Shown: positions 48,195 through 59,300, counted from the stretch's first letter. The stretch: DNA of 64,000 nt from Siphonodentalium dalli (GCA_032622095.1 CP136066.1:154093152-154157151); one strand, 5' to 3'. Made by a program: numbers and translations. Notes: generated by a model not told the origin, from the letters alone.

Positions 48195-48760
48195 TCAGAG
48201 TGCTGGGCATGCCAACTAACCTCTCTTCGTGACATTTGATGTTACTCCATGATATTGTGTATATAGTTCATTTAATTTATTGATCTCAGGAAATGTTCTT
48301 CGGTGATCGGTCGCCGGGCCGGAGAACATGTATATGTCCATTGTGTACATACTACTTATTCATTCATTTATTGGTCTCATGTGAAGTTCTTCGGTGATTG
48401 GTCGCCAGGCCGATGAACATGTATAATATTGCCATTGCGTGCATATTATTTATTCATTCAATTCATTTATCCCATGTGAAGATCTTCGGTGATTGGTCGC
48501 CAGACCGATTAACATGATGATCTGATCAGAGTGATGGGCATGCCAACTAACCTATTCTTCGTGACATTTGATGTTACTCCATGATCTTGTGTATATAGTT
48601 TATTTAATTTATTGATCTCAGGAAATGTTCTTCGGTGATCGGTCGCTGGGACGGAGAACATGTATATTGATGTACATTTTGTATATACTATTTATTTAAT
48701 TTATTGTTCTAATGCTGCCACTGTCGGTCCCAAGCCCGAACAACATTCAGGCCTTTGTTG
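48195..48760. repeat. Direct repeats in the Helitron 3' tail
   Basis: Four to five copies of a TTCTTCGGTGATYGGTCGCCRGRCCG block, each able to form a hairpin with the following GAACATG, lie at about 48297, 48389, 48482 and 48628. A larger unit of about 330 bp, starting TGATCAGAGTGMTGGGCATGCC, repeats at 48193 and 48523. Non-coding. Confidence 0.75.
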
Positions 48761-48993
48761 TGATTTTAACTAGCTAAACTCTCTACCAAGAACACAGAGG
48801 CCAGAATCGAAGCAGAGGGGTCACACTTAAGCTATTATTACGGACGATTGCAAATCACCCGTCAAATATGACATAGGTTTACGTTTGGTGGCAACGATGA
48901 GAACCCTGTATAATGGTGTCGAAAATGACCTAGATCATATCTGATCTCTTATATTTTGAAAAATAGCCCGGACAACGTCGGCACATCAGCTAG

Positions 48994-51900
48994 TGTTATA
49001 TAATAGTGTTAACTCGATCCAGCAGCAATAATGTTAGAAATATTCATGAAACGCTCTTTATGCGTTATTTACTTCGCTTTTGTTCAACGGGTATGTGGTG
49101 GTAACAATATTTAAAGTAATGGACATGTTTCATATCCAATAAGGCAAACATAATAACATACTATCACATTGTGCGCTTAAAAGAAGTTGAACCACACAAT
49201 GAAGTTAGGAGTTTAAATATGTGTTGCTATGGTGATTTTCTGATAAGAATTATTGTGAACATTCTTTAAACATGAATTATTTCTTCAAATTGCTTCATTC
49301 TGATGAATTAAAACAAGAACCACCATAAACCTGTTTTTTTCCTGTTTCATATCCCAGGAATGTGGATTTCCCATGATATATATCCATTGCTAAGACTGAA
49401 ACGGATGAATAGCAATCATTGCTAAGGGAGGACCTTAGAGGGTTGTCTCCCAATCCTAAAATCATCAGTAAGGTGTCAAGTACCTATGTACAAAATTTCT
49501 TAAATTGCAATTCTTATGTGTGTTTAAACCTAATCGCCCGGACTAGGTATACTCAAGCTGAATCTCGTCGTTTAACGGGGGATAATAAAGTAAATATATA
49601 CTATGGTTATACGAAAACCAACTGGCAAAGTCCTAGTACAAACAGGGGGGTCTGGAAAAAAAAAATCCTCGGCAACATTTGGGACCCATCCCCCCTTATC
49701 CCATATTTGACACTTTTAAATGCCTTCTTACTAATTTTGTTTATTTGGAATACCATTCCAATTGTATTCCTTGTTCATTCTTGTTTCCAATCCTGTTCCA
49801 CTATCTATGTTATAAGTCACTAAAATTGACTAAATATATGCCATCCTACCATACCATTTAGTCTTCACCATTATTATTGACTATTGATAAAAAATAAATG
49901 GCGTGAAACAATTCTATCCCAATCTGCTTCAATTATATTAATATAGGTAAGGTACTTTATTCTCTGAAACAAACTATGCATAAAACTGCCAAAAACACAA
50001 AATCTTACCCCATGCAACATAATTTTGAGCGTGATATTGTTGTAAAATCCGGTATTAAAACCAGGTGACTTCTAGGTCCATGCGTATTGTGTAGCTATGT
50101 TGTGACTGATCGGGGGTCCAGAGCCAGTCAATATGCTAGAAACTATGGTTTGATGTCTGGAAAGATGAGATATAACTACACGGGTTACTGTTTGTGTAGT
50201 ACGCATGTCGCTACGTTCTACTGGGGCTAACGCCATATTATACCAATGGCATTCCATGACAATGACAATTGAGTTAGGCATATCGACACTTAAAAATATA
50301 AAAGAAAACGTTAGCCCGACATACCGACCCACTCCTGCCTTGTGTCTGGAAAAAAATCTGCAGACCCCCCGGTACAATGGATAATTTGGTTGCTCATATA
50401 TGTGATGCTAGACTGTTTTCGGGCCGAAAAAATGTGATATGTCTAACAGTGTCATCATTTAATGACGTTATTGGTTGATGATATTAAAATAACGCTCAAG
50501 TGGTCGAAATTAAATTCACCTTGCACATATTTGCTTTACAAGCGACGATAATGGTGCAAATACTGAAATTTGAGGAAATTTTGGGGTAGAAATAGAACAA
50601 GACTGTGTTTGTCAAACTCAGAATGGACGGATGACTGGCTCGCTTATTTGCCATTTTTCGCTCATAAATAAAACAAACGCTCTTCATTTATTTCATAACA
50701 GGAATATTCTAACACTGACCGCTGTTATAAATTTTACGCTTTTTTCACTAATATCTTCTAAATCAGTTGCTGCTGTTTGGAACTGGTTGAGAATTGTGAC
50801 TTTATTTTGTATTTTTCATGTTAACTGATCATTTGAGCAATACAATATGCCATTCATGGGGTCCGATCCGCTTCAGAACGCGGTTTAAAATTTCACCAAA
50901 AATCACCATTGTCATTCTAATCATATTCAACAAGAAATGAACAGAACTATGCAATGTAAGTTCGCATACCATTACTTATGAATATTCCAACTCAAGGGAA
51001 CCAAAATTGTCACTTTGGTTTAAACTGGCGGTCAAACTATGGAACATGGTAGATATTGCCATGCCCTGCAATCGCTTACAAGTTGTGGTTGATGAATAAA
51101 ATCGATTTATATGCCTTATAAACATTGAAGACTAATATTTCTGGTGCATCTTGGTTAATTGTTACTATTTTAACCACTGACAATACCAGAAATATTGGAT
51201 TTTTCTATCACAAACTTGACATCAAAGTCGGTAAAAACATAGTCGTATAAGAGCGACGTAATTTATCCCAAAGGGTTAAACAGATGCGGAGATTTAAACC
51301 AGAAACTTTTAGAAACGCAAACATGTTCGGTAGCGAAATATTTCACCGATAGATCACTACGCTACCAATACGCCATACCGCATGGAATTCCAAAGAAGTA
51401 AGCAAAATAAAATAAAGCGACAAAGTATTTGGACAAATTGACAACATAATCATGAATCGCGAGAGTTTGGGAAAAATGTTAATTAGGCCACGAAGCGATT
51501 GGGATAACTCTTGAGCAGGAATGGGGAGAACTATATTTTTACACGTAGGGGTGAGCGGCGCGGTCGGTGTCAACTTTCTTTCCAACTTATCGATCGAAGA
51601 AGACGGTCACCAATTTTTGAAAACCCTCCCTCCCTCCCATTTTTCGTGGTTGTTGGAGAGCACACAGGGTTGATGTCTTTGCCCCCCCCCCCCACCTTTC
51701 GGGGTTTGTTTTTGATGGCGGCGGTTATTGCGCCTCAAAAATTGTTAATTGTTTTTATTATTATTCATGTATCGGCTTCCTGTAATTATGTTTTGCTAAA
51801 CAGGTAGCTAAAACCGCATTCCATTGTTTGTCTTTATTTTAACCCTGTGGGATAAATATAACTTTTCAGGTTTGGACCATTTTTTCCAAGTAATCTTAGG

Positions 51901-52640
51901 TATCTAATGTGTTTGTTGTTTTGATCTGTCTTAAATGTTTCACAATGAAGTGTTTTAAGACAAATTATTCAAGATGGCTTGCAAAATGGCAACCAAATTT
52001 GGTAAAATGTTGAATTTCCACATATATCCCGAACATTATTCTCTTCTGTTCCGACAAAGGTAGCAAATTGTAACTCATTTGGTTATTAAACATGCTACTT
52101 AATCAACAGACAACTAAATGTTCTATTCTGGTTGTCCCAGTACGTTGTGAGGCATGACAAATTTATTGTAAATGTACGGCATCACTGCATGCGGACTTTC
52201 GGATAGCTGCCATCTGGAACTCATGAAGTGGGTAAGTATATATGTTGCAGAGTTACACATGTATTGTATTTGCGAGTGAAATGGATTATCAATCTCTACC
52301 ATGCAGAACGCACCAGCAATACTTCCTGTGCATGTCTTACGAGTCATCAGGGGAGACAAACCCTGCATGGAGTTTGATGGATAATGTGCATTTGGTGAAC
52401 CTCTATTAAATGGTTAAGACGCATGTGTTTGATGTCTAAAATTGGGGCAGGTTCAATACCCATTTTCCTTGTAAATTTCCAGCTATAATACTGATTTTTT
52501 AATGTGCATTGTGAATTTCCACAGATCGTGTACTACTTTACCCCGTCAGACAACCGTTAGTTTATATGTTTTTAAACAAATTTAAAATAAAAACCGCTTT
52601 GGGTTAAATAATTGATTGGTGACAGACGTATGTTCCTGAC
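48994..52640. other. No gene seen
   Basis: A long intergenic stretch upstream of the GPCR 3' end. Open frames (for example 49419-49823 and 51511-51807) have no domain, compositional or splice support. A C11 run lies at about 51684-51694. The segment 51960-52070 has an AAGATGGCTTGCAAAATGGC stretch resembling the dispersed AAGATGG repeats. Confidence 0.45.
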
Positions 52641-52644
52641 CCTG

Positions 52645-52650
52645 TTTTAT
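52645..52650 (-). promoter_or_regulatory. Poly(A) signal of the GPCR gene
   Basis: AATAAA on the minus strand (TTTATT on plus) lies about 75 bases after the GPCR stop codon, in the right place for a short 3' UTR. Confidence 0.5.
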
Positions 52651-52724
52651 TCAGATGAGAAGGGACAGTAGATTTATATACAGACACATTCAGGTGAGTA
52701 GGGATAGTAGATTTACAGACACAT

Positions 52725-54047
52725 TCACGGTTTATGGTTGCAAAAGATAAAATATCGTGACAATCTCTTGAATAATGCAACACACTCATCACGGAAACGG
52801 TTGTTCATAACAGCATATATCACAGGATTTAGAGCACTATTCACGAAATATGAACGCACCCCGAAGTTAAAGAACACTTCCTGCCAGTTATGTTTATACA
52901 CGTGGAACGCAACCTTCATCGCGCGAAGAACCATGAAGGTTTGAAACGGCAGAAATGTAACCACGAAGCAAACAGTAATGGCAACAAATGTTAGAGTAGT
53001 CTTCTTTGTACTGATTTTAAGCCTGCCGATTTGTCGCGATTTAACTTTTTCAGATTTTGTCTTTTCATCATCTTGTGACTTTGATATAGCGCCATAAATT
53101 CGACCATTCTGTTGGGATAATTTCGCATGAGTTCCCTCCCTTGGAATCGCAGCCTGTGTATCTACGTTGTTGGTGATAATGTCATTGTTTGTAACAGATT
53201 TTTCCTCTTCGTCGCATGAATCTGAAGTCATTATGGTGTCAGTTGAACTCGCAGCCGATAACGTGCCACCATGTTGATCCACATGTCCCGGAATAGCTGA
53301 CAGCTCCAATTGTGAAGTATTCGGACTGGGTTGGCTGCTGGAAGGCGATGTGAACTTTCGCTGTCCTAAGTTCTCACCAATTGTTTTGTGTTTGCGCCTT
53401 ATTATGGTTATGCCTATGAGAGCGTAGATAGTCGATAACATACCAATGCAAACCACACATAGAATAAACAAGATAGCATAGAATAAAACAGCGAAAATAG
53501 AACCTTGCATTTCATCGTCGATAGAACACTCTGATCCTATTACCCCCACAACAGTCGTGTTGACCGTCTTGTGTCCAAACACGACTAGCGTTGGCCAAGC
53601 GAAAATCAAAGAACAAGCAACGGAGCCTCCACATAGAACTTTAGCTTTCCGAATAGGAAACTGTTTGAATGGTTTGCATATTTTATAATATCTGTCGAAA
53701 GCAACACAAACAAGCACAAATACGGACGAGTCGATGACTATGGTCTGAATGAACCGATGTATTTTACACGCCCACTTTGAATAGTACATCAATGGTAGTA
53801 GCAGGTCGGCGAGTTCGAAGGACATCCCAAGGGTCGAACTCGCCAGGTCAATGATAGCCAAGCATAGAATGAAATAATTCGCAGGAATTTTCTTCATCTT
53901 GGTACCATAGACATAGCATACTAGAAGGTTGCCGATAATGGCTACCACAAGCATGACCACTACATATGCGATAACTGGAGCAAGGAGGATGACTTTCTCC
54001 TCATTCAGTTCCTCTAAGGTTTTGTTATCTTCATTCGCTGATTCCAT
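52725..54047 (-). CDS. Class A (rhodopsin-like) orphan GPCR, single exon
   Basis: A 440-residue intact frame, ATG at 54047 and TGA at 52725, with seven hydrophobic segments and the class A landmarks. TM1 IIGNLLV; TM2 LAIIDLASS; TM3 with CKIHRF at the start and DRYYKICKPF at the end; TM4 IFAWPTLVV; an ECL2 cysteine (GSECSIDDE) able to bridge to TM3; TM5 about residues 185-220; TM6 CFVVTFLPF, which lacks the usual W of CWxP; and TM7 SALNPVIYAVMNNRF. A C-terminal CNHKP tail may be lipidated. The third intracellular loop is long (about 125 residues), Ser/Thr-rich and with basic ends. A short acidic N-terminus without signal peptide is usual. The receptor sits in the plasma membrane and signals through G proteins. 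The ligand is unknown; a peptide-receptor relative (CCK/orexin-like or an invertebrate orphan expansion) is plausible but unproven. The intact frame in so much debris argues for function. Confidence 0.93.
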   Translation of the reverse strand: MESANEDNKTLEELNEEKVILLAPVIAYVVVMLVVAIIGNLLVCYVYGTKMKKIPANYFILCLAIIDLASSTLGMSFELADLLLPLMYYSKWACKIHRFIQTIVIDSSVFVLVCVAFDRYYKICKPFKQFPIRKAKVLCGGSVACSLIFAWPTLVVFGHKTVNTTVVGVIGSECSIDDEMQGSIFAVLFYAILFILCVVCIGMLSTIYALIGITIIRRKHKTIGENLGQRKFTSPSSSQPSPNTSQLELSAIPGHVDQHGGTLSAASSTDTIMTSDSCDEEEKSVTNNDIITNNVDTQAAIPREGTHAKLSQQNGRIYGAISKSQDDEKTKSEKVKSRQIGRLKISTKKTTLTFVAITVCFVVTFLPFQTFMVLRAMKVAFHVYKHNWQEVFFNFGVRSYFVNSALNPVIYAVMNNRFRDECVALFKRLSRYFIFCNHKP

Positions 54048-54300
54048 TATGATAATCCGTACTGTATTTCTGATTACATTTATAAGTGTAAATTATGTAA
54101 TTATCCAGTTACACCGGGGTGATTATCCAGCTGCCCTATATGTGCAAGGTATTGCTTGTCCAGCACAGGGGAATAAACAACGTCCTCTTTTACACCGAAT
54201 CCCCACGGATGGTAAAGGTATATTATATCACAGTTCTCTTTTCTTCCAGATCACCATTCCCACATTTATTGACCTGGAATAAAAAAAAATGACTCACCCA
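54048..54300. promoter_or_regulatory. Presumed GPCR upstream region
   Basis: The segment between the GPCR start codon and the LINE is about 250 bp. It has no clear TATA box or initiator. Any promoter must lie here or beyond the LINE, or within the LINE 5' region. Confidence 0.25.
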
Positions 54301-54518
54301 TTATTACTCTAGATAATGGAATTGACACCGCATCTTTCTTCAAATAGACGGATCTATAGCAGAGACAAGATAAAATGCACCCAAAGATTTGACACCCCAA
54401 ACTACTTCCAAACTTTTATTGCGTCAAATGAGTTCAGTCCTTTCGTTCATGATGTGATTATCCTTTCGATTCCTATCCCGGCACTTATATATTTTTATGT
54501 ACTACACTATATGATCCC

Positions 54519-56036
54519 ATGGGGATAACACTAGTTGATTATCGTGCTAGGATAGGAACATTTAATTGTTCGCTAGGAAAAACAAAGCAGTTCACTCAAA
54601 ATTTGAATCAAAAGCGACGATATCTATTCCATCGTTTACCTAATGTCAGTTTTCTTCTCATTGTTGGCTTATTGATTATTCTTTCGGGTGATGTTCAAGA
54701 ACACCCTGGACCAAACGTGAATCAGCCTGTTATATCGGTATTCCACTACAATATACGAAGCATTCGATATAAACTATCTCTAATTAATGACATTTTAAGC
54801 GAAAATTTTGACGTTATTTGTTTTTCTGAAACTCACTTATGTGAATCTTATCCTTCTAGCGAGCTACGAATCCCTGCATACTCAGAGCCTATTCGGAAAG
54901 ATAGGGACCAATACGGAGGGGGGATATGTATGTACATTTCTTCCAGTCTGTCCTTCAGACGTCGTGTGGGCTTGGAAAACGACGATAGTATATGGATAGA
55001 AATTTTGTCTAAAAAAAACATGCTATTTAATTGGATTGTCATATAGATCTGAACAATTCGCCAGCCTAACCTACTGGAATGAACTTGAAAGCTCGATTGA
55101 AAAAGCTCTGGAAACCAGCAATCCAATGGTACTAGTAGGTGATTTTAATTCCAATATGCTACAAACAAACTCCAAGTTATCAGATATTAAGTCACGGAAA
55201 CATCTCCGCAATTTGACTGTTAACCCAACCCGAGTAACCGCTACCACTCAGACTCTATTAGACCAAATACTAGTAAGCGATAATGTTGTTTGTCACGATG
55301 CTGATACCATTGACTTGTCTATTTCTGACCACTTCGGGGTTTATGCAGTTTTATCATTTGATTTTGAATTAAATACTTTATTCAAGCGAACCGTTTGGAA
55401 TTACAAAAAGGGCAATTTTGATAAGGCTCGTAGTTTGATCCAGGCCGTCGAGTGGCATGACTTATTGCACCCACTCTCAATTGATGATGCTGTTAACACT
55501 TTCACAGAAATGTTCTTGGATATAATTAAAAAAAACTACTCCCACCAGTGAGGTGTCAATCAGACCTAATGATAAAATATGGTTTAACTCTGATATAAGA
55601 AGAGAGTTACGTCGTAGAGACCGAGCCAGGAGAACGTTTATTAAAAGGCAGAAATGTTCAGATCTTGATAACTTTAAGAGAATTAGAAACAAAGTTAACA
55701 ACATGATAAAATATGCAAAGAGTTCATTTGAATCAAACCTACAAAACAATATCGAAAGATCCAACTCTCCGAAGTTTTTTTGGAAAGTAGCCAGTAACTT
55801 GATGGGGAAAAACAGATGTTCTACTATTCCTCCCCTATATGATAAAGATAACAACTCCCAACACGAATCAAGCACCCGTTATAGTTAATGATACAGAAAA
55901 AGCCATCCTAATTAATGATACCTTCATAAACAATGGGAAAATCGACAACGAACCTTACTGTTTCCCTGATTTTGCTACACAATGCGACAGTACCATATCA
56001 TCGGTGACTATTGATAAAAACAATATTCTCCGATAA
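54519..56036 (+). pseudogene. LINE endonuclease region, frameshifted
   Basis: Starts with a hydrophobic stretch and GDVQEHPGP, a motif found before the endonuclease of many CR1/L2-type elements. The apurinic-like endonuclease follows: HYNIRSIRYKL, FDVICFSETHL, YGGGICMYI, then after a shift LVGDFNSN and TLLDQILVS with SISDHFGVYA (catalytic SDH). The conserved reading moves from frame 3 to 1 at the A8 run 55011-55018, from 1 to 2 at the A8 run 55528-55535, and from 2 to 3 at about 55853-55860. An in-frame stop lies at 56034-56036. The linker 55553-55840 is basic and resembles the usual spacer before the RT (FWKVASNLMGK). Confidence 0.85.
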
Positions 56037-57911
56037 ATCAGGTCTCTCAAGATTAATAAAGCCCACGGTCATGATGGAATAAGCGCCAGAATGCTGACGG
56101 AGACTGCTGATGCCATTGTGGAACCTCTTTATATAATTTACAAAAAATCGATGGATACTTGTACATTCCCCATGACATGGAAACAAACAAATGTCATTCC
56201 AATTTTCAAAAAAGGTCATCCTGCTGATGCAGGTAATTACCGCCCAATATCCCTTTTATGCTGTGTTGGGAAAATACTTGAAAAATTAGTCTTGAAAACT
56301 TTAACTCAACATTTTGAAATCAATCAGCTGATATATAAACACCAATCAGGCTTCCTCCCTGGACATAGCACTACATTTTCGTTACTAGAGTTACACCATG
56401 ACATATGCCGATCTCTCGAAGGACATTTACACACTTGTGCTGTATTTTGTGATGTTTCTAAAGCATTCGAGAGAGTGTGGCACAGAGGACTACCTCTCAA
56501 ACTTAGGAAGTATGGGGTTACCGGTGATCTTTTAATTTGGCTCAAGAGTTATTTAATGGACAGAGAGCAAAGGGTAATTTTGAATAACACTGCATCCCCT
56601 TTCAGAACACTTTCAGCTGGAGTCCCCCATGGCTATGTGATCGGACCTTTCTTGTTCCTCATATATGTTAATGATATTCACCAAGATTTAGAATCCCTGA
56701 TTAGACTCTATGCTGATGATACATGCATCACCACAGCGGAAACTGATCCGATCCATCTTGTTACTAAAGTCAACAATGACTTGGACAAACTTACCGATTG
56801 GTCCAAAAAATGGCTTGTAAATTTCAACCCCACCAAAACTACCCTGATAAGATTTCAAATATCTCCCCAAAAGGAATCCCCAACATTCTCCCCAATCCTT
56901 TTTGGTGGCACCCAACTCGAGGAAACGGTCTCACAAAAACACTTAGGTTTAAACTTTCAATCCAACTTAGGGTGGGACATTCAAATAAATGATATAGTAA
57001 CTCGTGTTTCTGGTCGATTAGCCATGCTTAGAAATATTAACTATAAACTTAGTCGCAAATCCTTAAATCTAATGTACACATCTTACATTCTTCCTCTTAT
57101 GGATTATGGAGATATTATCTGGGACTGTGCTCCCGACTCCCTTCTAAATACGCTAGACAAATTACACATAGATGCGGCTCGAATTGTATCGGGCTTAACT
57201 TGCTCGTGTGCTATACATAAATTATTTACAGAATTGGGTTGGCAATCACTGCAAGAACGAAGAAAATTTCATAAATTCAAAATGTTCAACCGAATCCAAG
57301 CTGGAGACGCTCCGAAATATTTGACTGATATATTACCTGCGCGATACGGAGGCAACACAAACTATCCTTCCAGATATCCCTACCGATTTAACTCTTTATC
57401 TAGAAAGGCTAAATATTATAATAAATCGTTCTTTCCTTCAATGATTATCCAGTGGAACAAATTCCTAGATGACCTCACCAAGAGTGACGATAAAGGCAAT
57501 AAGAAGAAAATAAATAAAGATAATATAGAGGAAAAAATAGCTGCTATGTTTGTTGTATTGAAACCGCCTCTTTTCTACCTAGTTGGAAGCCGAGAAAGGA
57601 ACATACTACACGCTAAATTGCGAAATAACTGTAGTAATCTTAATTTTGATAAGCATATCAATCATATTGCCGATTCGCCGAAATGCTGTTGCGGTGCACC
57701 AGAGGAAACAGCATATCACTTTTTCTTCGAATGTCCTTACTTTATTCATGAAAGATTAAAACTGTTTGATAGTATATCTAAACTGGGCGTACTACACTTG
57801 ACCATTGGGAATATACTTTTCGGCTCCACACATGAGACTGAGCAAATAAATTGCAAGTTATTCATTTTTGCTCAAAAGTATATCATAGAAACACAACGAT
57901 TTAATGATTAA
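56037..57911 (+). pseudogene. LINE reverse transcriptase and C-terminal knuckle
   Basis: An open frame of over 600 codons. It reads, in order: NKAHGHDGISARML (the RT motif usually KxxGxDGIxxxxL); VIPIFKKGHPADAGNYRPISLL; HQSGFLPGHST; FCDVSKAFERVWH (catalytic motif A, first Asp present); AGVPHGYVIGPFLFLIYVNDI (motif B, where the usual QGS is HGY); LYADDT (catalytic YADD); and the thumb SYILPLMDYGDIIW with AARIVSGL. The C-terminus CCCGAPEETAYHFFFECP is a Cys/His knuckle as in several CR1-group elements. No RNase H. It copies element RNA at a nicked target. Catalytic Asp residues are intact, but motif B carries unusual Q-to-H and S-to-Y changes, and upstream frame breaks prevent one continuous protein. 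Confidence 0.92.
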
Positions 57912-58268
57912 TAGTGTATTAAACCTAGCGATTGGAAATAGTATTTAATAAATTAGGAAACAAAATATCACATCATCGATCGAAGGCCCACAATCATACC
58001 CTCATTCTGACGCAAACGGTACACTTTGACATCTTAACATGTACCCCACTTTACTATCATATTTTAATCATACAAGTGTTGTTTGTATACCTTTGTATTA
58101 TATGTATTGCAGGCAGGAAGCCTAACTCTTTTGTTAATTGTCAATTGTTTGTTGGAAAGGGGCGTCAATAAGTTAGCAATAACTTGTGCCCCAATCCAAT
58201 TAGCTATTCTTTGCTAATAAAATATGTTTAAACTAACTACTATGTGGATAAAAATTATTATTATTATA

Positions 58269-58620
58269 TAACTTTGGGACGTCTTTTATCGCATAAATGA
58301 TAACAAATCACTCTTATTCCGAAGCTTTAGGTCGCCTCGGCCTTTATTGACGGTACAGCGATATAATATACAACATAGTTGGATGTTTTCTGTTCCAGAA
58401 AATAATATCGAAACTATTGATGGGAGGTTTTTGGTCATATATCGACTTTAATGTATAATATTGTGCTACAAACCACAATGTGGCTTTATTCAGGATTGTG
58501 ACGCCGTTAACTGAACACATTTCAAACAAGAGGCGTGACTGTCCCAATGGGACTAAGGATGGCCCCCGTTTTAAAAATACTATGATGTTTCACATGTCAG
58601 TAAACATTTAGTTAAAATAA
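58269..58620. other. No gene seen
   Basis: A short spacer between the LINE tail and the dispersed repeat. No structure recognised. Confidence 0.4.
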
Positions 58621-59300
58621 TAAAATAACAGTTCCCATTGCAGGTGCACAACCCTAACCCTAATCTTAAACCTATTGACCGAAAAATGTAGGAATAAAAA
58701 CTCGGACAAACTTATGCATGTTGCAAAAAATGTTCTAAGTCGAAAATGGGGAATAACTCCACAAAAAAAGTCGGACAGACATCATAATCGCAGGTGCACA
58801 GGTTCCCATGGTACTAAATATCAGTGCCAATATTAAAAAACATTGACCTAAAAATGTAGGAATAAAAGCTCGGACAAAATTAGGCATGTTGCAAAAACAT
58901 TTCTAAGTCGAAAAAGGGGGATAACTCCACCAAAAAATGTCGGACAGACGTCATAATCGCAGGTTCACAGGTTCCCATGGTACTAAATATATGTGCCAAG
59001 TTAAAAAAAAAATTACCTAATAATGTAGGAATAAAAGCTCGGACAAAATTATACATGTTGCGAACATTTTCTAAGTCGAAAAAGGGGGATAACTCCACCA
59101 AAAAATGTCCTCCGACAGACGTCATAATCGCAGGTGCACAGGTTCCCATGGTGGTTGATGTCTGTGCCAAGTTTCACGGAAATTGATCAAAAAACGACTG
59201 AGAAAAACTCCGGACAAATTTGTGTCCACGGACGGACGGACGGACGACGGACGAACGAACAAGCTGACTCCAGTATACCCCTGACCCTAACTTCGTTGCG
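58621..59300. repeat. Dispersed repeat, about 150-170 bp unit, four copies
   Basis: Units carry CGCAGGTGCACAGGTTCCCATGG, CCTAAAAATGTAGGAATAAAAGCTCGGACAAA and AAGTCGAAAAAGGGGGATAACTCC blocks. The GGTGCACA block falls at about 58643, 58792, 58961 and 59130. The last unit runs into a GGAC simple repeat (59225-59250) and ends ACTTCGTTGCGGGGTATAAA. The family is shared with 455-890 in the opposite orientation. The style is widespread in molluscan genomes (general impression, not searched). Confidence 0.75.

Larger units (their letters stand above)
43412..48993 (+). mobile_element. Near-complete Helitron
   Basis: Contains the Rep-helicase gene (43412-48194), an 800-bp 3' tail and a classical 3' terminus. 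CCCGGAC-AAC-GTCGG can form a short stem-loop at 48968-48981. After ten bases the element ends CTAG (48990-48993) and is followed by T, as expected for insertion between A and T. No terminal inverted repeats. Helitrons move by rolling-circle-like transposition via an HUH nuclease fused to a PIF1-type helicase. The start given is the first codon of the gene; the physical 5' terminus is upstream and not resolved. Three reading-frame disruptions make this copy inactive as read. Confidence 0.88.
54300..58268 (+). mobile_element. Nearly full-length CR1/L2-like LINE
   Basis: Contains endonuclease, reverse transcriptase and a C-terminal Cys/His knuckle in one orientation. It ends in a short (ATT)n tract (about 58254-58268), as usual for CR1/L2 clades. 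The 5' border is not resolved; about 54300 is a guess from the change of sequence character. It lies head-to-head with the GPCR gene, whose start is about 250 bp away. A separate ORF1 upstream of the endonuclease was not recognised. Several frame disruptions make it non-autonomous as read. Confidence 0.85.

Noticed and set aside
49419-49823. 134-codon plus-strand frame
   Set aside because: No domain, compositional or splice support. Partly hydrophobic because of T-rich DNA.
51511-51807. 98-codon plus-strand frame
   Set aside because: Low-complexity Arg/Pro-rich translation across a poly-C run, with no family resemblance.
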